Of a DNA stretch of 64,000 bases, positions 22,056 through 32,721 are shown piece after piece. The translations under genes and the position numbers were made by a program. Every line of letters begins with the position of its first letter. Position 1 is the stretch's first letter. Source of the stretch: Periplaneta americana (lineage: Eukaryota > Arthropoda > Insecta > Blattodea > Blattidae). Below the pieces are notes generated by a model. It worked only from the letters and a program-made list of their open reading frames with translations, had not been told where the DNA came from and made no database searches. The DNA lies in the NCBI RefSeq assembly GCF_040183065.1, contig NC_091133.1:137565806-137629805 (forward strand), given 5' to 3'.

Positions 22056-22970
22056 TAGGGGAACAATTTACAAAACTCCATTTGTCTGCGCATGCGTCAA
22101 TCTTAAAGATGACACAATATACTTTTCATTTCCTTCTCCCTAATTGTTAACCAATAACGGGCGAAGGCGTAACTCATGTAGACTTTCAATGAAGTAGAAT
22201 ATTTTCGCATTTTTTTATACTTAATAATAACTCAAAAAGTAGTAGTCAGATTCTAATAAGGAAAAAAGCATGTTGAATACTGCTTGCAGATTTCTAAGAT
22301 GTTCGAGACGCTGCAATATAACAAATGTAAGTCGTATTAATTGAGGTTTGTTTTATACTATTGTAGTGTGGAAAAATATGTTTCTGAAGTAGAAAATCAA
22401 CAATAACCTTTTTTCTTTAAAAGATAAGTGGGTAGTTGCAGAGTATGAAATCGTCTAAATACATTATACTTTACAGTATGTTGAAAAAAAAACCCCGTAT
22501 CAATAGAATGAGTCTACAAGATATCACTTGTTAAAAGTTTACATCTAACTGCTCTTGATCCATCATGTAGCGCATGCATACATAAACATTATTTATCTTC
22601 AAAACCCAACAGTGTTTTAAAAATAAGCATTTATTGTTTTGACTGGTTTCATTTACTTAACGGCCAGACTAAAATGTTTAATCAGTTGTCTCCAGTCTTT
22701 TCAATGGATTTTTGTAACAAAAGAAATATGTTGATCACATTAAAAATAACTAAGAACAATATTTTTGTAGTGCTAATGTATTAGACAGTGAAAGTGACAG
22801 AATAATTTCGTTAGAAGTTTAAGTGATAGCAGTGATGAATCAGATGACTTGTCAATCAGTGCGACAATGGTTCAGATTAATGGAGGGAAACTCTGCCTCC
22901 AGCGCAGCGGTATGGATTAGTAACCTCCTACAGCGGAGTTTTGGCAGTTATTAACCTATAGTAGGGCTAC
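22056..22970. mobile_element. Unclassified insertion of about 0.9 kb inside the minisatellite
   Basis: It separates array copies ending at 22055 from the copy at about 22972. Its ends are weakly inverted: GGGGAACAATTTACAAAACT on the left, and the reverse complement of the right end reads GGTTAATAACTGCCAAAACT. CTATA occurs at both junctions. Near 22815 a + strand stretch reads SDSSDESDDLSIS, an acidic serine-rich segment like the N-terminus of some piggyBac transposases. This is suggestive only. Confidence 0.5.
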
Positions 22971-23224
22971 CTTAATCTTTAAAACATATGCTAGTACAGT
23001 CTATAGTTTTGAGTACCTTGATATCACTTTGGTACCAATTCCTGTTGTTCCATGCAATGCAAAGAACTTGCTGGTTCACATTTTGAGTTTCTCGATATTT
23101 TTAAAAAGTTCATCCAGATTATAATCAAAAGGCCTGCAGCTGCGAGGGGCCCTATAATAATCCTCCTGCAAAAGCATTGTTAGTAAAAAGAGGTTGAATT
23201 TCCTGCTGAAACTGTCTTGCTGTC

Positions 23225-23400
23225 ATATGACAATGGAAGCAACATGAAAGGGAAATGAGAGTCGAAAGCAAGCTCATATCGTTCAAAAAAACTGAAGAGA
23301 TCATTATATACCTTGCTGTGCTGAAAATATGAGCCGAGTTGTTTATGATGCAGCTCTCAGTTCAGTAATTGAATCTTCCTTTTTTTCTTTTGAAAGGGCA
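23225..23400 (+). pseudogene. hAT transposase fragment (DUF4371-like)
   Basis: The + strand reads LSYDNGSNMKGN followed, after a frame change, by HYIPCCAENMSRVVYDAALS. This fits the YDNGSNMKGK...Y.PC..H.LNLV segment of ZMYM1/DUF4371 hAT transposases. It is only about 60 codons long; the invariant CGCHSLN-type histidine is not preserved. Its frame differs from that of the complete element at 1.2-4.0 kb, and the sequence is not closely similar to it, so it is a different hAT family. Confidence 0.6.
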
Positions 23401-24598
23401 TCACTTAATTGACGTGAAATTTAGGAAATCAACAAAACATTATATTAATTGAAATAGAGATTTAAAAAAATTATATTTTTTTTTTCTGTTTCTTCATCAT
23501 CTACGAGATATTTTGAGAAGAATTTGTAATGTATTAATAATTTACTTTTTATGAAATCTTTAATTTTCAAAATGATACAAATTAATGATTGATGCCCTTT
23601 CAAAATAAATAGATTCAATTATTCAATTGCATCAAATTCATTTGGTAGAAGTGTAAAAGAATGTTCACTTTATTTTCTACATCTGTGAAGCACTGGAAAA
23701 TTCTGACTACTCGCGCACACTTGACACTGAAAACATATTCCGAAACCAGAGGGGAGACTAGGATTGAAAGTGCTAAAGTTGTTAGGTAAGACAGACTTTT
23801 TTTTGACAGAGGAAGGGCCCAAAGCCTTGCACTGCAGTCTGAGGTGTATTTTGCTTACAACTTCTGTTTTGTGAATATTTGTTGCCAAACTGCCATTCTC
23901 TTATATGAGTACAGCACGCTGCACCATGAACTTAACCTGGACTATGGTAATGATGGCAATGACATTTGAATAAATGATGGCGATGGTCCAACATTGAGAA
24001 ATTCTGCTTCATTTGGGTCAGGGAAAACCTCAGAAAGAAACCCCAACCAGGTGACTTGTCTCAACCGAAAAACATGCTTTAGAAGAGTTACAATTATATG
24101 AGAATTTGAGAGGTAAACTCGGTGAAACATTTGGATTTAAATTGAACGATCGTGGAGAACTGCTTGACAGAAAAAAAGTTTTTTTGTGTTTAGTGAAGCA
24201 GGAAACATTGTTACTAAACGTAGAGCGGTACTTAATTTGGAGCATGTGAATGCACTCACATGTTTGAAATCATGGATGAAGTAATATTAAATAGGTGAAT
24301 CTTCATACTTTGTTAGTTATGTTTGTCTAAAAAATTCCCAGAGAAATTGACACAATAAATTATAAGCCTCATAATAAATATGTTAGTAAGTAATTAAAAT
24401 AGTTGTTTTGTAATATGATACAATATATATGGATATACAACATCTTAATACTTATGCTTATCACTGAACACAAGTTAAATTTAACAATAATTGTGTATTA
24501 CAGTATATTAAAACATTTTTTTCAACTCTATCAAAACTCGATTAATCAATTAAATTCAAACAGTTAATCGATTAATTATTTTGATCAATCAACAGCAC

Positions 24599-24630
<32 letters not shown>

Positions 24631-25470
24631 TTTTGTGAAATTAACATGGAGTCGACATGCTCCATAATGTCGATTGATTGATTGATTGACATATATGTAA
24701 TATAAATGTTACTGGTACCTAAACTGCTTAAAAATAATTCTAAGAATAATTCAGGCTTTACTTCGCATTTCAAAATTTACAACATAAGATTCTAAAAACT
24801 AAGACATGGCACAATGCATAAAACATACGAAATTGGACTTAGCTCTTTCTTTTCCGCTTTTCAAATTCTGCATGCTGTAATTAGTATATTCTAATGAGAA
24901 TGGGCTAGTTTTTTTTAGATTTATTTAATATAAATGATATACTTTCAATGTTAGGAAACTGTTCCATTAGAGTATTTTGTAGTATTGGTATGTTTATATT
25001 CTGTTTGACTGAGGAAATCTACGCCATTATAGTAGTTGCTAATATAAGTACAAAAAATATTACATTAGTGCCTAAAATACAGTTTTGGAAACTGAGATAT
25101 TAATGGCCTTGCAGAAGTTCCAAAATTTCTTAAACCGGCCCTGGTTCTAAGAATTCGATTCCATCAAGTTCTTGGAGTATACGCATGGTGCTTTAAGATC
25201 ATGTGTTGCAGTAGCATTCGGTATTTTTGAACCAAAAGTGTATAAAGTCACTCAAGCTGTTCGACAATGAAGCTTGCCATTAATAGTGTATCCATTTTTT
25301 AATTGGTTCGAAATGTGTTAATCCATTGCAATTCCATCACATTTAAAATTAATTTTTATTACTGTTGCTAGCACATTGACTGAAATCGAATCAATGTTTT
25401 TGAATGTTAAAAAACTACGAAAAAACACCAATTTTTCAACACATGTAGTGATTTATTTGATAATTTAATG
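23401..25470. other. AT-rich intronic stretch, no gene recognised
   Basis: It contains a SINE scrap (about 24018-24065, CAACCAGGTGACTTGTCTCA on the minus-strand SINE) and TA/GA simple repeats at 24598-24630. A stretch near 25350-25440 may be a worn hAT C-terminus, but I would not call it. Confidence 0.5.
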
Positions 25471-25517
25471 TATACTAGCCATACCCGTGTGCTTCACTGC
25501 ACTTGTTAGAAATAAAT

Positions 25518-25778
25518 TGTTAGACACCTTTTTAGTTCTGCCTTTTGATCTACAATATCAACACTGCTCCTTTGCTGGACTGTAGTAACTATGCTGCAAT
25601 CACACTTCCAGAAACATGTCTAGCTCATAGCACGCCTCAGAAGCAAGTGGAAGAAAGATGGCTGCAGCTTCTCCCTGTGCACCCTCTTGCTGCCACCTGC
25701 TGGTAACTTACTCCTTCGCGCCTAGTACTTGCTGCCACCTGTCGGAAACAGCAAGCACTCACCCTGCCACCTTTTACA
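25518..25778 (-). repeat. 3' LTR of the Gypsy-like element
   Basis: It is 261 bp, bounded by TG and CA. It matches the LTR at 34565-34811, sharing GATCTACAATATCAACACTG and GATGGCTGCAGCTTCTCCCT. It contains small insertions relative to the other copy. Confidence 0.9.
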
Positions 25779-25863
25779 TTCGGCCATCCTGCAAGATTAA
25801 TGTCCCCATTAATTCTCTCAACTCTCCAGCAGGTCAATCAAGTCCTGTCTGTCTGTCTGTCAG

Positions 25864-28113
25864 TCAGTCAGTCACAGTCTCCTCATCACCGTTATCTCCT
25901 GGTTCACCTTGCTCATCACCAACTGTACTGTGATACCGCCAGAGTGAATCGACTGCCACTGTGGCTGAGAAGTTGCGGTATCCTCGCATACCTTTGACAG
26001 CACTTACCTGGTACCTGTCATTTCCAAGCACCTTGGAAACCCTGTACGGACTGCCATACTTGTTCAGTAACTTGCGGTTGACTCCCTTTTCACCAGAACA
26101 CGTGTTCGCCTCTCGCCATAGCACCAGATCACCTACCTGGTACTTATTAGCGACCTTCTGGCCTCAGTCATAGCGCACTTTCATCGCCCTTTCCTCTTGG
26201 TCAGGTTCCCCACCGTCTTGTCCCTATGCCTGAGGACCACCTGCTGAATGTCCTCAAATGTTTCGCCCTCTTCTGCCATGTTCACTCAACCAGACAGGTA
26301 CGCCATGGCTTCACCTTGGTGAGAAAACATGAGCTGTGCAGGCAGAACACTAGTACTGCCGTTGACGCAGCTCTTCATACCCCACACAATCTCACTCAGC
26401 TTCTCATCCCACTGTGATTTGCACTTTGTGCTCACCCCAATCGCACTGAGTACGGTGCGATTTTGTCTTTCCACCTGACTGTTTGCCCTGGGTGTGACAA
26501 TAGCATTCAGCACATGCCGCAAACCTTGCCCTGCCAGAAACCCAACAAACATCTTGCTGGTGAACGCAGTCCCTTGTCAGAGATGTCACCTTGGATATTT
26601 AAAATCGCAAAGTATCTCCCTCAACTTCTCAATTGCCTTTGTCGAACGGAGGGTTCGAGTGACCTTCGCCCAGGTGAACTTTGTGAACACATCCCCACCA
26701 TCAGTACGTAACTGTACTCTCTCATACTCCTAGCAAATGGACCCAGATGGCTGATATGCACTATGTCTAAGGGATGGGGTGTAGCTAACCTTTTTGTCGC
26801 CCATGTCCATCTTTGCTGAATGTACAGTTTACACAGGCATTCACATATTTCCGAACAAAACGCCCCACACTAGGAAACCAGTACGTCTCCTTGATGAATT
26901 TCAGGCACTGTTCATACCCAGGATGTCCAGCCTCATCATGATGCTTATGTATCAGATTGAACCTGGTCATCGCTGGCACATAGTCTGTTTTCCACCTGAG
27001 TTCTCCGCTAGAGTCTCCCTTCCTTCACTATGTAGTTCGCCTTGAGACTCTTGTCTGCCATGTCCTGCGTCAATGCCATGACAATGTTCTGAGTCTTGTC
27101 GTCCTGTAATTGCACAGTAAAAAACCAATCACCTTGAGACATGTTCACTAGATGGACATTCACTACATTTCGGCTCAATGCATCCACATGTTGCATTTTT
27201 GCTCCAGGACGGTACTCCAACTCCATGTTGTACTCATGGAGAGCCTTCAACGCCGAGCCACGCGAGGAACCAGGTCCCACTTCACCAAGATTACCTGCAC
27301 AGCAGAACAATCTGTGACTGCCCTGAAATGAATGCCCACCAAGTAGATACACCGTTTCGATCAATGCTAATGTCTCTAGTTCATAACTGTGTCAGACTTG
27401 TACTGTGACTGAAATACATTACTGGGCACCTGCCTCTGCACCAAAATGCCACCCAGTCCCCACTCGCTGGCTTCAGTTTCAGCCTCATCGTATGCCAGTA
27501 CTAGCCTGTCGATCAGAAATTGCTTGAGCTGCATGAACACCTCAACCTGTTCTGAACCCCAACACCATGGAATGTCCTTCCTCGTCAGGTTTGTCAGCAG
27601 CCTGGCAATCATAGCAAAATTTCTGATAAACTTCCGAAAATAACTTACCAGTCCCAAGAAATGCGTGACGTCATGAATATTCTGGGGGGGGGGGGTACGA
27701 AAATCTCTCACTGCCTGAATATTTCTGTTGCCGGCTACACACCTGCAGCACTGATCTCATGTCTCAGCTGCACCAGACTTCTCTTCAAGAAGGCACACTT
27801 CACCAGGTTCAACTTGAGACTCGCCTCCACCACAGTTTCAGGACCCTCTCCAGCATCTTCAAGCCAGACTCAAGAGTCTTCTTTGGGATTAGAACATCCA
27901 TGTACACCAGCACAGAATCAGCTTCTAACCCGCGTAACACCTTGTTGATGACGCACTGAAATATTGTGGAGGCGTTCGCCAGATCAAATGGGACTGTCAA
28001 GTATTCATAATGTCCATCCGGAGTAATGAATGAGTCTGCGTGTATGGTACCTGATGATAGCCTTGTGTCAGATCCAATGTAGTGAAATAGCAGCTTCCTG
28101 CTAGCTTGTCTAG
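25864..28113 (-). pseudogene. Gypsy-like pol, 3' half: RT palm end, RNase H, integrase
   Basis: Read down the minus strand: FTTLDLTQGYHQVP (about 28095-28055, RT motif with catalytic Asp), FDLANASTIFQCVINKVLRG (about 27990-27930), LVYMDVLI (about 27905, where the usual second Asp of the Y-x-D-D box is Val), HFLGLVSYFRKFI (27680-27630), and ASEWGLGGILVQRQ (about 27470-27430, RNase H start). Then come ALHEYNMELEYRPGAKMQHV and DALSRN (27250-27170), a zinc-binding HHDEAGHPGYEQC...ACVNCTF (26950-26800), the integrase core end ANSQVERQNRTVLSAIG, and a C-terminal GPYRV-like YGSPYRVSKVLG (26060). Frameshifts and stops divide it. The Val in the active site would inactivate the polymerase. Confidence 0.9.
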
Positions 28114-28262
28114 CTGATCACTAGGGAAAGGAAGTTCATGCCCTAAAAACGTGAAGAATATGTATGCATTTATGCTGTAAAAATAAATAAATATGCTACA
28201 AAATATGCATTATCAGTCTGAGATTATTTTAACAGAATAATAAGGTACAGGTAACTTACGTT

Positions 28263-28372
28263 TAATCTATGGATTTTGAAGTGCTTGCCTCATTGCTGAA
28301 TGCTCCATTTATGCTGTTACAGTTCATAACTAAGCAGTGACGTATGTTTTCTAAATAATTGATTAAATGGCG
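28263..28372 (-). pseudogene. hAT transposase C-terminus
   Basis: The minus strand reads LENIRHCLVMNCNSINGAFS then NEASTSKSID and a stop at 28263-28265. It continues the transposase broken at about 30295: the enzyme's dimerisation region ends with such an ENLxxYLxxNxN motif. The Penelope-like element lies between the two parts. Confidence 0.7.
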
Positions 28373-30292
28373 ATCTTACTCGTGTTAATTATGTAAGCAT
28401 GTGCGGCTTACAGCTGTTTCGGTGCTACTTGACACCATCCTCAGAGCCTTCTGTGTCTCGGCACCATCTCAACTTCGCTGCCTGTTGTGTGGGTGCGTTC
28501 GTGTGATGAAGAGTTGTGTCAAATAGTGTGTGTGTTCTGAAATTGATCTGTGTGTTGAGAATTTGATTGGGGTGTGTTTTAGTGTGTCTGTATATTTCAT
28601 ATTGTTCTAGTGTGTTGAGTTTTTGGTTTTTGGGTTATATGTGTGGTTAGCATTAGTTGTGTGTTCGGCATATGTAGATGTATTGTGTCCTCTGGTTATT
28701 GCTTTAATGTGTTCTTTGTATCGAGTTTGGAATGATCTGCCTGTCTGTCCAATGTAGAAACTGTCGCAACTATTGCATGTGAGTTTGTATACGCCTATGT
28801 GGTTGCATTTATTTGTTTGTGTTGTTTGTGTGTTGAGATGTATTTGTAGTGTGTTTTCTGTTCTGTATGCTATGTTGTATTTCTGTTTTCTGAATGAAGA
28901 TGTGATCTTGTGTGTGTTTTTGTTTTCGTATGTTAGTGTGATGTATTTCTTGTGTTTGTGTTGTGTTTTGTGTTTGTTGAGTTTTTGTTTTGTCTTCCTT
29001 ATGATGTGGTCTATTATGTTGGGTTGTAACCATTTTCTTGTGCTATGTATTTGATTGTGTTCACTTCTTCATTGTGATGTTGTTGGCTCGTGGGTATGTT
29101 GAGTAATCTGTGTACCATTGTCCTGAATGCAGCATGTTTGTGTTGTGTGGGGTGGTTAGATGTGTTGTGTATGTGTGTGGTGGTGGTGGTTGGTTTTCTG
29201 TATATTTTGAAGGTGTGTTTGTTGTCAACTTTTGTTATGGTGATGTCTAGGAAATTTATGGAGTTATTGTTTTCAAGTTCCAGTGTGTATTGGAGTTTTG
29301 GGTGTATTTTGTTTATGTATTGGTGTAGTTTGTGTATTTGTCGTTTGTTTCCTTTGTATAGTATGAGTATGTTGCTATGTATCTGTGCCAGTATATTATG
29401 TTGTCTGCATATTTGTTGTGTTCATTGTTGATTATGCATGTTTGTTCTATGTAGTGTAAAAATATCTCTGCTAGTATGCTAGATATGGGTGATCCCATTG
29501 GCAATCCTTCTGTTTGGGTGTAGTATTTGTTGTTGTGTGTGAAATAGTTTTGCTTTGTTATGATGTCTGTGATTTGGGTGATTTCTTCGATGTGTTCTTG
29601 TGGTGTGTTGTTGTCTATGAGCATTTGTTTCAGTATCTGTAATGTGTCTTGTATCGGTATGTTAGTGTATAAGTTAGTGATATCGAAAGATGCTACAGTA
29701 GTTGTGCACTGTGTGGAATGTGTTGTTGTTTTGTTTTGTTGACTAGGTCTATAGTGTTTTTTATTGTTGTCTGTTTTCTGAATTTTATGTTGTTTCTGAT
29801 GATTTTGTCCATGTGTGTGGCTAGTTTGTGTGCTGGTGCCTATTTGTAGTTGATTAGAGGTCTGATTGGTATGTTTTCTTTATGTATCTTGGGTAGTGCA
29901 TTGAGTTTAGGTGCTGCTGGTTTGATGAGTTTGAGTTGTTGTTTCATATTGTGCGGTATTACGTGTTTGCTTTTGTTGATTGTGCTTTTTATTGTGTTTT
30001 GGGATCTTTTTCAAGTTCTGTGATATTGTTTTGTTTAAAGTATGTGTAGGTCTTGTTTGTGTAGTATTACTGTGCAATTGCCTTTGTCTGTTTTGGTGAA
30101 AATGAGGTTATGTTGTTGTTTTGCTTTTAGTGTTTTTATTGTTATCTGTTCTCTTTTGTTTGTGTTGGGTTCGTGTATTTTGTTTGTGTATCTTATGATG
30201 TCTTGTCTGATGTATTCTTGGTGTTCTGTTTTTGTGTTTTGTATTGCTGTTTCCATGTTGATGATTGTGTTTTTTGTTTTGGTGTCATTCTT
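28373..30292 (-). mobile_element. Penelope-like element (RT and GIY-YIG) inserted in the hAT transposase
   Basis: The minus strand carries FTKTDKGNCTVILHKQDLH (about 30110-30050), VASFDITNLYTNIPIQDTLQ (about 29700-29640, RT motif A), the motif-B-like EGLPMGSPISSILAEIFLHY (about 29510-29450), and the GIY-YIG signature GVYKLTCNSCDSFYIGQTGR (28800-28735) with FQTRYKEHI. That is the full Penelope order, RT followed by GIY-YIG. A YADD-type motif follows the motif B stretch as KYADNIIYWH, with Asn in place of the second Asp. The frame is interrupted by stops. The element is strongly T+G rich on the + strand. Ends are approximate. Confidence 0.88.
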
Positions 30293-30610
30293 CGCCTGTT
30301 GTCTCTCAGCATAGCTTTGTAGCGCGAAAAACTTCGTTCTGTGTCACAAGAAGTAAGAGACACTTGCACAAAAGGTGTGAGCGGTTCTACAGAAAATTTT
30401 GTTGGTTTTTGAGGTGTTTTTCCTTCGAGAATACCTTGAATTTCTTTAAGTTGATAATAGCCAGGGTTTTTGGAAAGAATATTTGCTGTTTTCTCATTCA
30501 CTTTATCTCCTACATTTCCTGGAACTGATGTTAAACTGAATATTGTTCTATCAAAATCTGCTAAAGAATGCAGTAAAGGAATATCAATTGCTAACTTGAG
30601 AGGCTCTCTA
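30293..30610 (-). pseudogene. hAT transposase, dimerisation region up to the Penelope insertion
   Basis: The minus strand reads PLTPFVQVSLTSCDTERSFS then RYKAMLRDNRRRMT (about 30400-30300), the hAT C-terminal dimerisation motif (SxxERSFSxxKxxLRxxRxRM). Upstream, LKLAIDIPLLHSLADFDRTI (about 30600-30540) precedes KNPGYYQLKEIQGILEG. The catalytic RNase-H-like domain is absent, so this copy is deleted as well as interrupted. Confidence 0.85.
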
Positions 30611-30632
30611 TGAAGGTGTTATTGTTGAATTA

Positions 30633-31342
30633 AATACTATTATAGTCACAATCATGCCATGGTGTGAAAGAAAAATTTCACAACCTCGAGCGGGAATCGA
30701 ACCTGCGACTTCCTGTTCTCTGGTCAGGCACTCTACCACTGAGCTATCGAGTTCGTCTCATGCCAAAGGCTCGGAATTATCCTTTCAAACTGGCGACTCT
30801 GTTATAGAGTACTGTCCATAGCGTCTGATCTTAGTCAGCACTGCTTATGGGTGGAAAGAAACTTTACAAATGTAATCTTCATCTTACGATGTTTGGATGA
30901 CGTATATACGTCCGCTGATGTGACATATTAATGAATTAAATACTATTATAGTCACAATCATGCCATGGTATGAAAGAAAAATTTCACAAGCTCGAACGGG
31001 AATCGAACCTGCGACTTCCTGTTCTCCGGTCAGGCGCTTACCACTGAGCTATTGAGTTCATCTCACGCCAAAGGCTGTGCTGACTAAGATCAGACGCTAT
31101 GGACAGTACTCTATAACAGAGTCGCCAGTATGAAAGGATAATTCCGAGCCTTTGGCGTGAGACGAACTCAATAGCTCAGTGGTAGAGCACCTGACCGGAG
31201 AACAGGAAGTCGCAGGTTCGATTCTCGCTCGAGGTTGTGAAATTTTTCTTTCATATCATGGCATGATTGTGACTATAATAGTATTTAATTCATTAATATG
31301 TCACATCAGCGGATGTATATACGTCATCCAAACATCGTAAGA
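30633..31342. mobile_element. Inverted cluster of three tRNA-like units, inserted as a block
   Basis: Unit A (about 30633-30925) and partial unit B (about 30931-31067) run minus; unit C (31068-31342) runs plus. Each has a tRNA-like core in its middle: 30683-30753, 30989-31057 and 31164-31236. Box A is TAGCTCAGTGGTAGAGC and box B is GGTTCGATTC. Each core is flanked on both sides by about 80-110 bp of shared sequence (GTGCTGACTAAGATCAGACG on one side, CATCTTACGATGTTTGGATG on the other). The whole block is bordered by GGTGTTATTGTT (about 30616-30628 and 31343-31355), a plausible target duplication. The tRNA core sits centrally rather than at one end as in a usual SINE. The anticodon arm is poor (no U33), so these are not tRNA genes. 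Confidence 0.75.
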
Positions 31343-31637
31343 TGGTGTTATTGTTACGTTCAAATTTCATAAATATAAATTAGTCGTGTTTACGAGGTTA
31401 CACACTTTTAAAAATGAGGAAAAGACAAATAAACATACATAATATGCAGTTTCCCTGCATAAATGTTAAAATATGATTCTTTTATAAATAAAGGCAAAAT
31501 ATGCACTTTCATGCACAATAAAAGTAATATCATTGTATTCAGAAATTTGTGATTTATGTAGGTAATCTTTCAGCATATTCACACAACGATAGAGAACAAA
31601 TATGCAAATGCATGAACTTCCTTTCCCTACTGATCAC

Positions 31638-32160
31638 TTACCAATGGCAATGGGTACCGATCCTTCATCATGACCTGGTTTAGTGCCCTGTAATCTATGC
31701 ACAAACGGCTATCACCATTCTTCTTAGTTATCAGTAATATCGGGCTCGCATACTCAGATTCAGACTCCCTTATGACACCGCCAGCCAACAAGCTTTGCAC
31801 CTTTCCTCGAACCATCGCCCTCTTGGCAATTGAAAGTCTGTAGGGACAGTGATACACCGGCTTGTCAGATGTTACCTGAATTTTCATCTCGCCTAGATGA
31901 GTTAATCCCAGGTCAGTATCCCCCACTGAGAAGCATATCGCCATCTTATTCAGCAAGTTAACTAGTTGTGACAGGTCCTCCACACTAAGGTCACCGACCT
32001 CAATATTGGACAGCTCCAAAGCAATATTACCTCGGTCACTTCCTACCACGCGATTCACCTGGTATGTCCTACGAGACTCACAAATCCACGCCCTTGCTAT
32101 AAAATGATTCGTTCTCCACACCACAGATTGTCTACCAAATTACTCACCATCTGCTGGTCA
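31638..32160 (-). pseudogene. Gypsy-like pol, 5' part of the reverse transcriptase
   Basis: The minus strand frame 32124-31627 reads LGLTHLGEMKIQVTSDKPVY then CPYRLSIAKRAMVRGKVQSL, VIRESESEYASPILLITKKN and GDSRLCIDYRALNQVMMKDR YPLPLVSDQ. This is the N-terminal finger region of a Ty3/Gypsy reverse transcriptase, where the primer grip and KKNGxxRxCxDYRxLN motif are expected. It is open for 165 codons and is cut by the hAT element exactly at the CTGATCAC target site. Confidence 0.93.
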
Positions 32161-32169
32161 TCCTCAAAC

Positions 32170-32715
32170 AGGTTGGTATGTGGGAATAGAGCTTATTTCG
32201 GGCTGAAGAAATATTTTAAATCACATGCCCTTACACAGAAAACAAAAACCACCTTATACAAAACACTTGTGAGATCAACCCTGATATGTGCTTCAGAAAC
32301 ATGGACCATTTCTAAGAATAACAAGAGAAGACTTGACATTTTTGAAAGGAAGATTCTTCGAAGAATATATGGTCCAATTTTTGAAAATGGATTATGGAGA
32401 AAAAGATATAATGGGGAATTATATAATATGTTTAAAGAGCCCAATATAATAAATATAATTAAAACCAATAGATTGAAGTGGATGGACATGTAATGAGAAT
32501 GAATGCATTAGAACCTTGTGAAAGATTTATTCTCACAAACCCCGGAGGTCAAAGGAGACGAGGACGACAACATCTGAGATGGATTGATGGAGTGGAGGAG
32601 GATCTTGTAAGATTGGGATACAGGAATTGGAGGACTGTTGCACAGGACAGAGACAGATGGCAATGCCTACTGAGGGAGGCCAGGGCTCATAACGGGCTGT
32701 AGTGCCAATGATGAT
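32170..32715 (+). mobile_element. 5'-truncated RTE-like LINE inserted in the Gypsy-like element
   Basis: The + strand encodes the 3' end of a non-LTR ORF2: TLICASETWTISKNNKRRLD then FERKILRRIYGP, NRLKWMDM and, after a one-base frame change near 32490, RRRGRQHLRWIDGVEEDLVR then GYRNWRTVAQDRDRWQCLLR. This is the conserved tail of F52C9.6/RTE-type elements. It ends in (ATG)n at 32709-32720, the usual microsatellite tail. The flanks CTGCTGGTCATCCTC and CTACTGGTCATCATC look like an imperfect 15-bp target duplication. Confidence 0.9.
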
Positions 32716-32721
32716 GATGAA

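Larger units (their letters stand above)
28122..31629 (-). mobile_element. hAT element with 20-bp perfect inverted repeats
   Basis: Both ends read TAGGGAAAGGAAGTTCATGC inward and are flanked by CTGATCAC. Subterminal regions are rich in ATATGCA-type motifs (for example near 28166, 28202, 31443 and 31500), as transposase-binding sites of hAT elements often are. Two pieces of the transposase remain on the minus strand, on either side of a Penelope-like insertion. A block of tRNA-like inverted units (30633-31342) is inserted on the N-terminal side. Confidence 0.93.
28114..31637. repeat. 8-bp target duplication CTGATCAC around the hAT insertion
   Basis: CTGATCAC occurs at 28114-28121 and again at 31630-31637, exactly at the outer edges of the hAT inverted repeats. 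Removing one copy plus the insert rejoins the Gypsy-like reverse transcriptase frame (PLVSDQ to LDKLAGSCYF). Confidence 0.95.

Noticed and set aside
25330..25450. Possible hAT dimerisation C-terminus (TLTEIESMFLNVKKLRKN)
   Set aside because: The resemblance to the SxxERxFSxxKxIK motif is too weak to support a call.
25845..25880. CTGT/CAGT tetranucleotide tract as a functional element
   Set aside because: A short simple repeat next to the integrase end of the Gypsy-like element; nothing more is shown.
30683..31236. Functional tRNA genes
   Set aside because: Box A and box B are good, but the anticodon arm lacks U33 and the stems contain mismatches; three copies share long repeat flanks, so they are repeat-derived.
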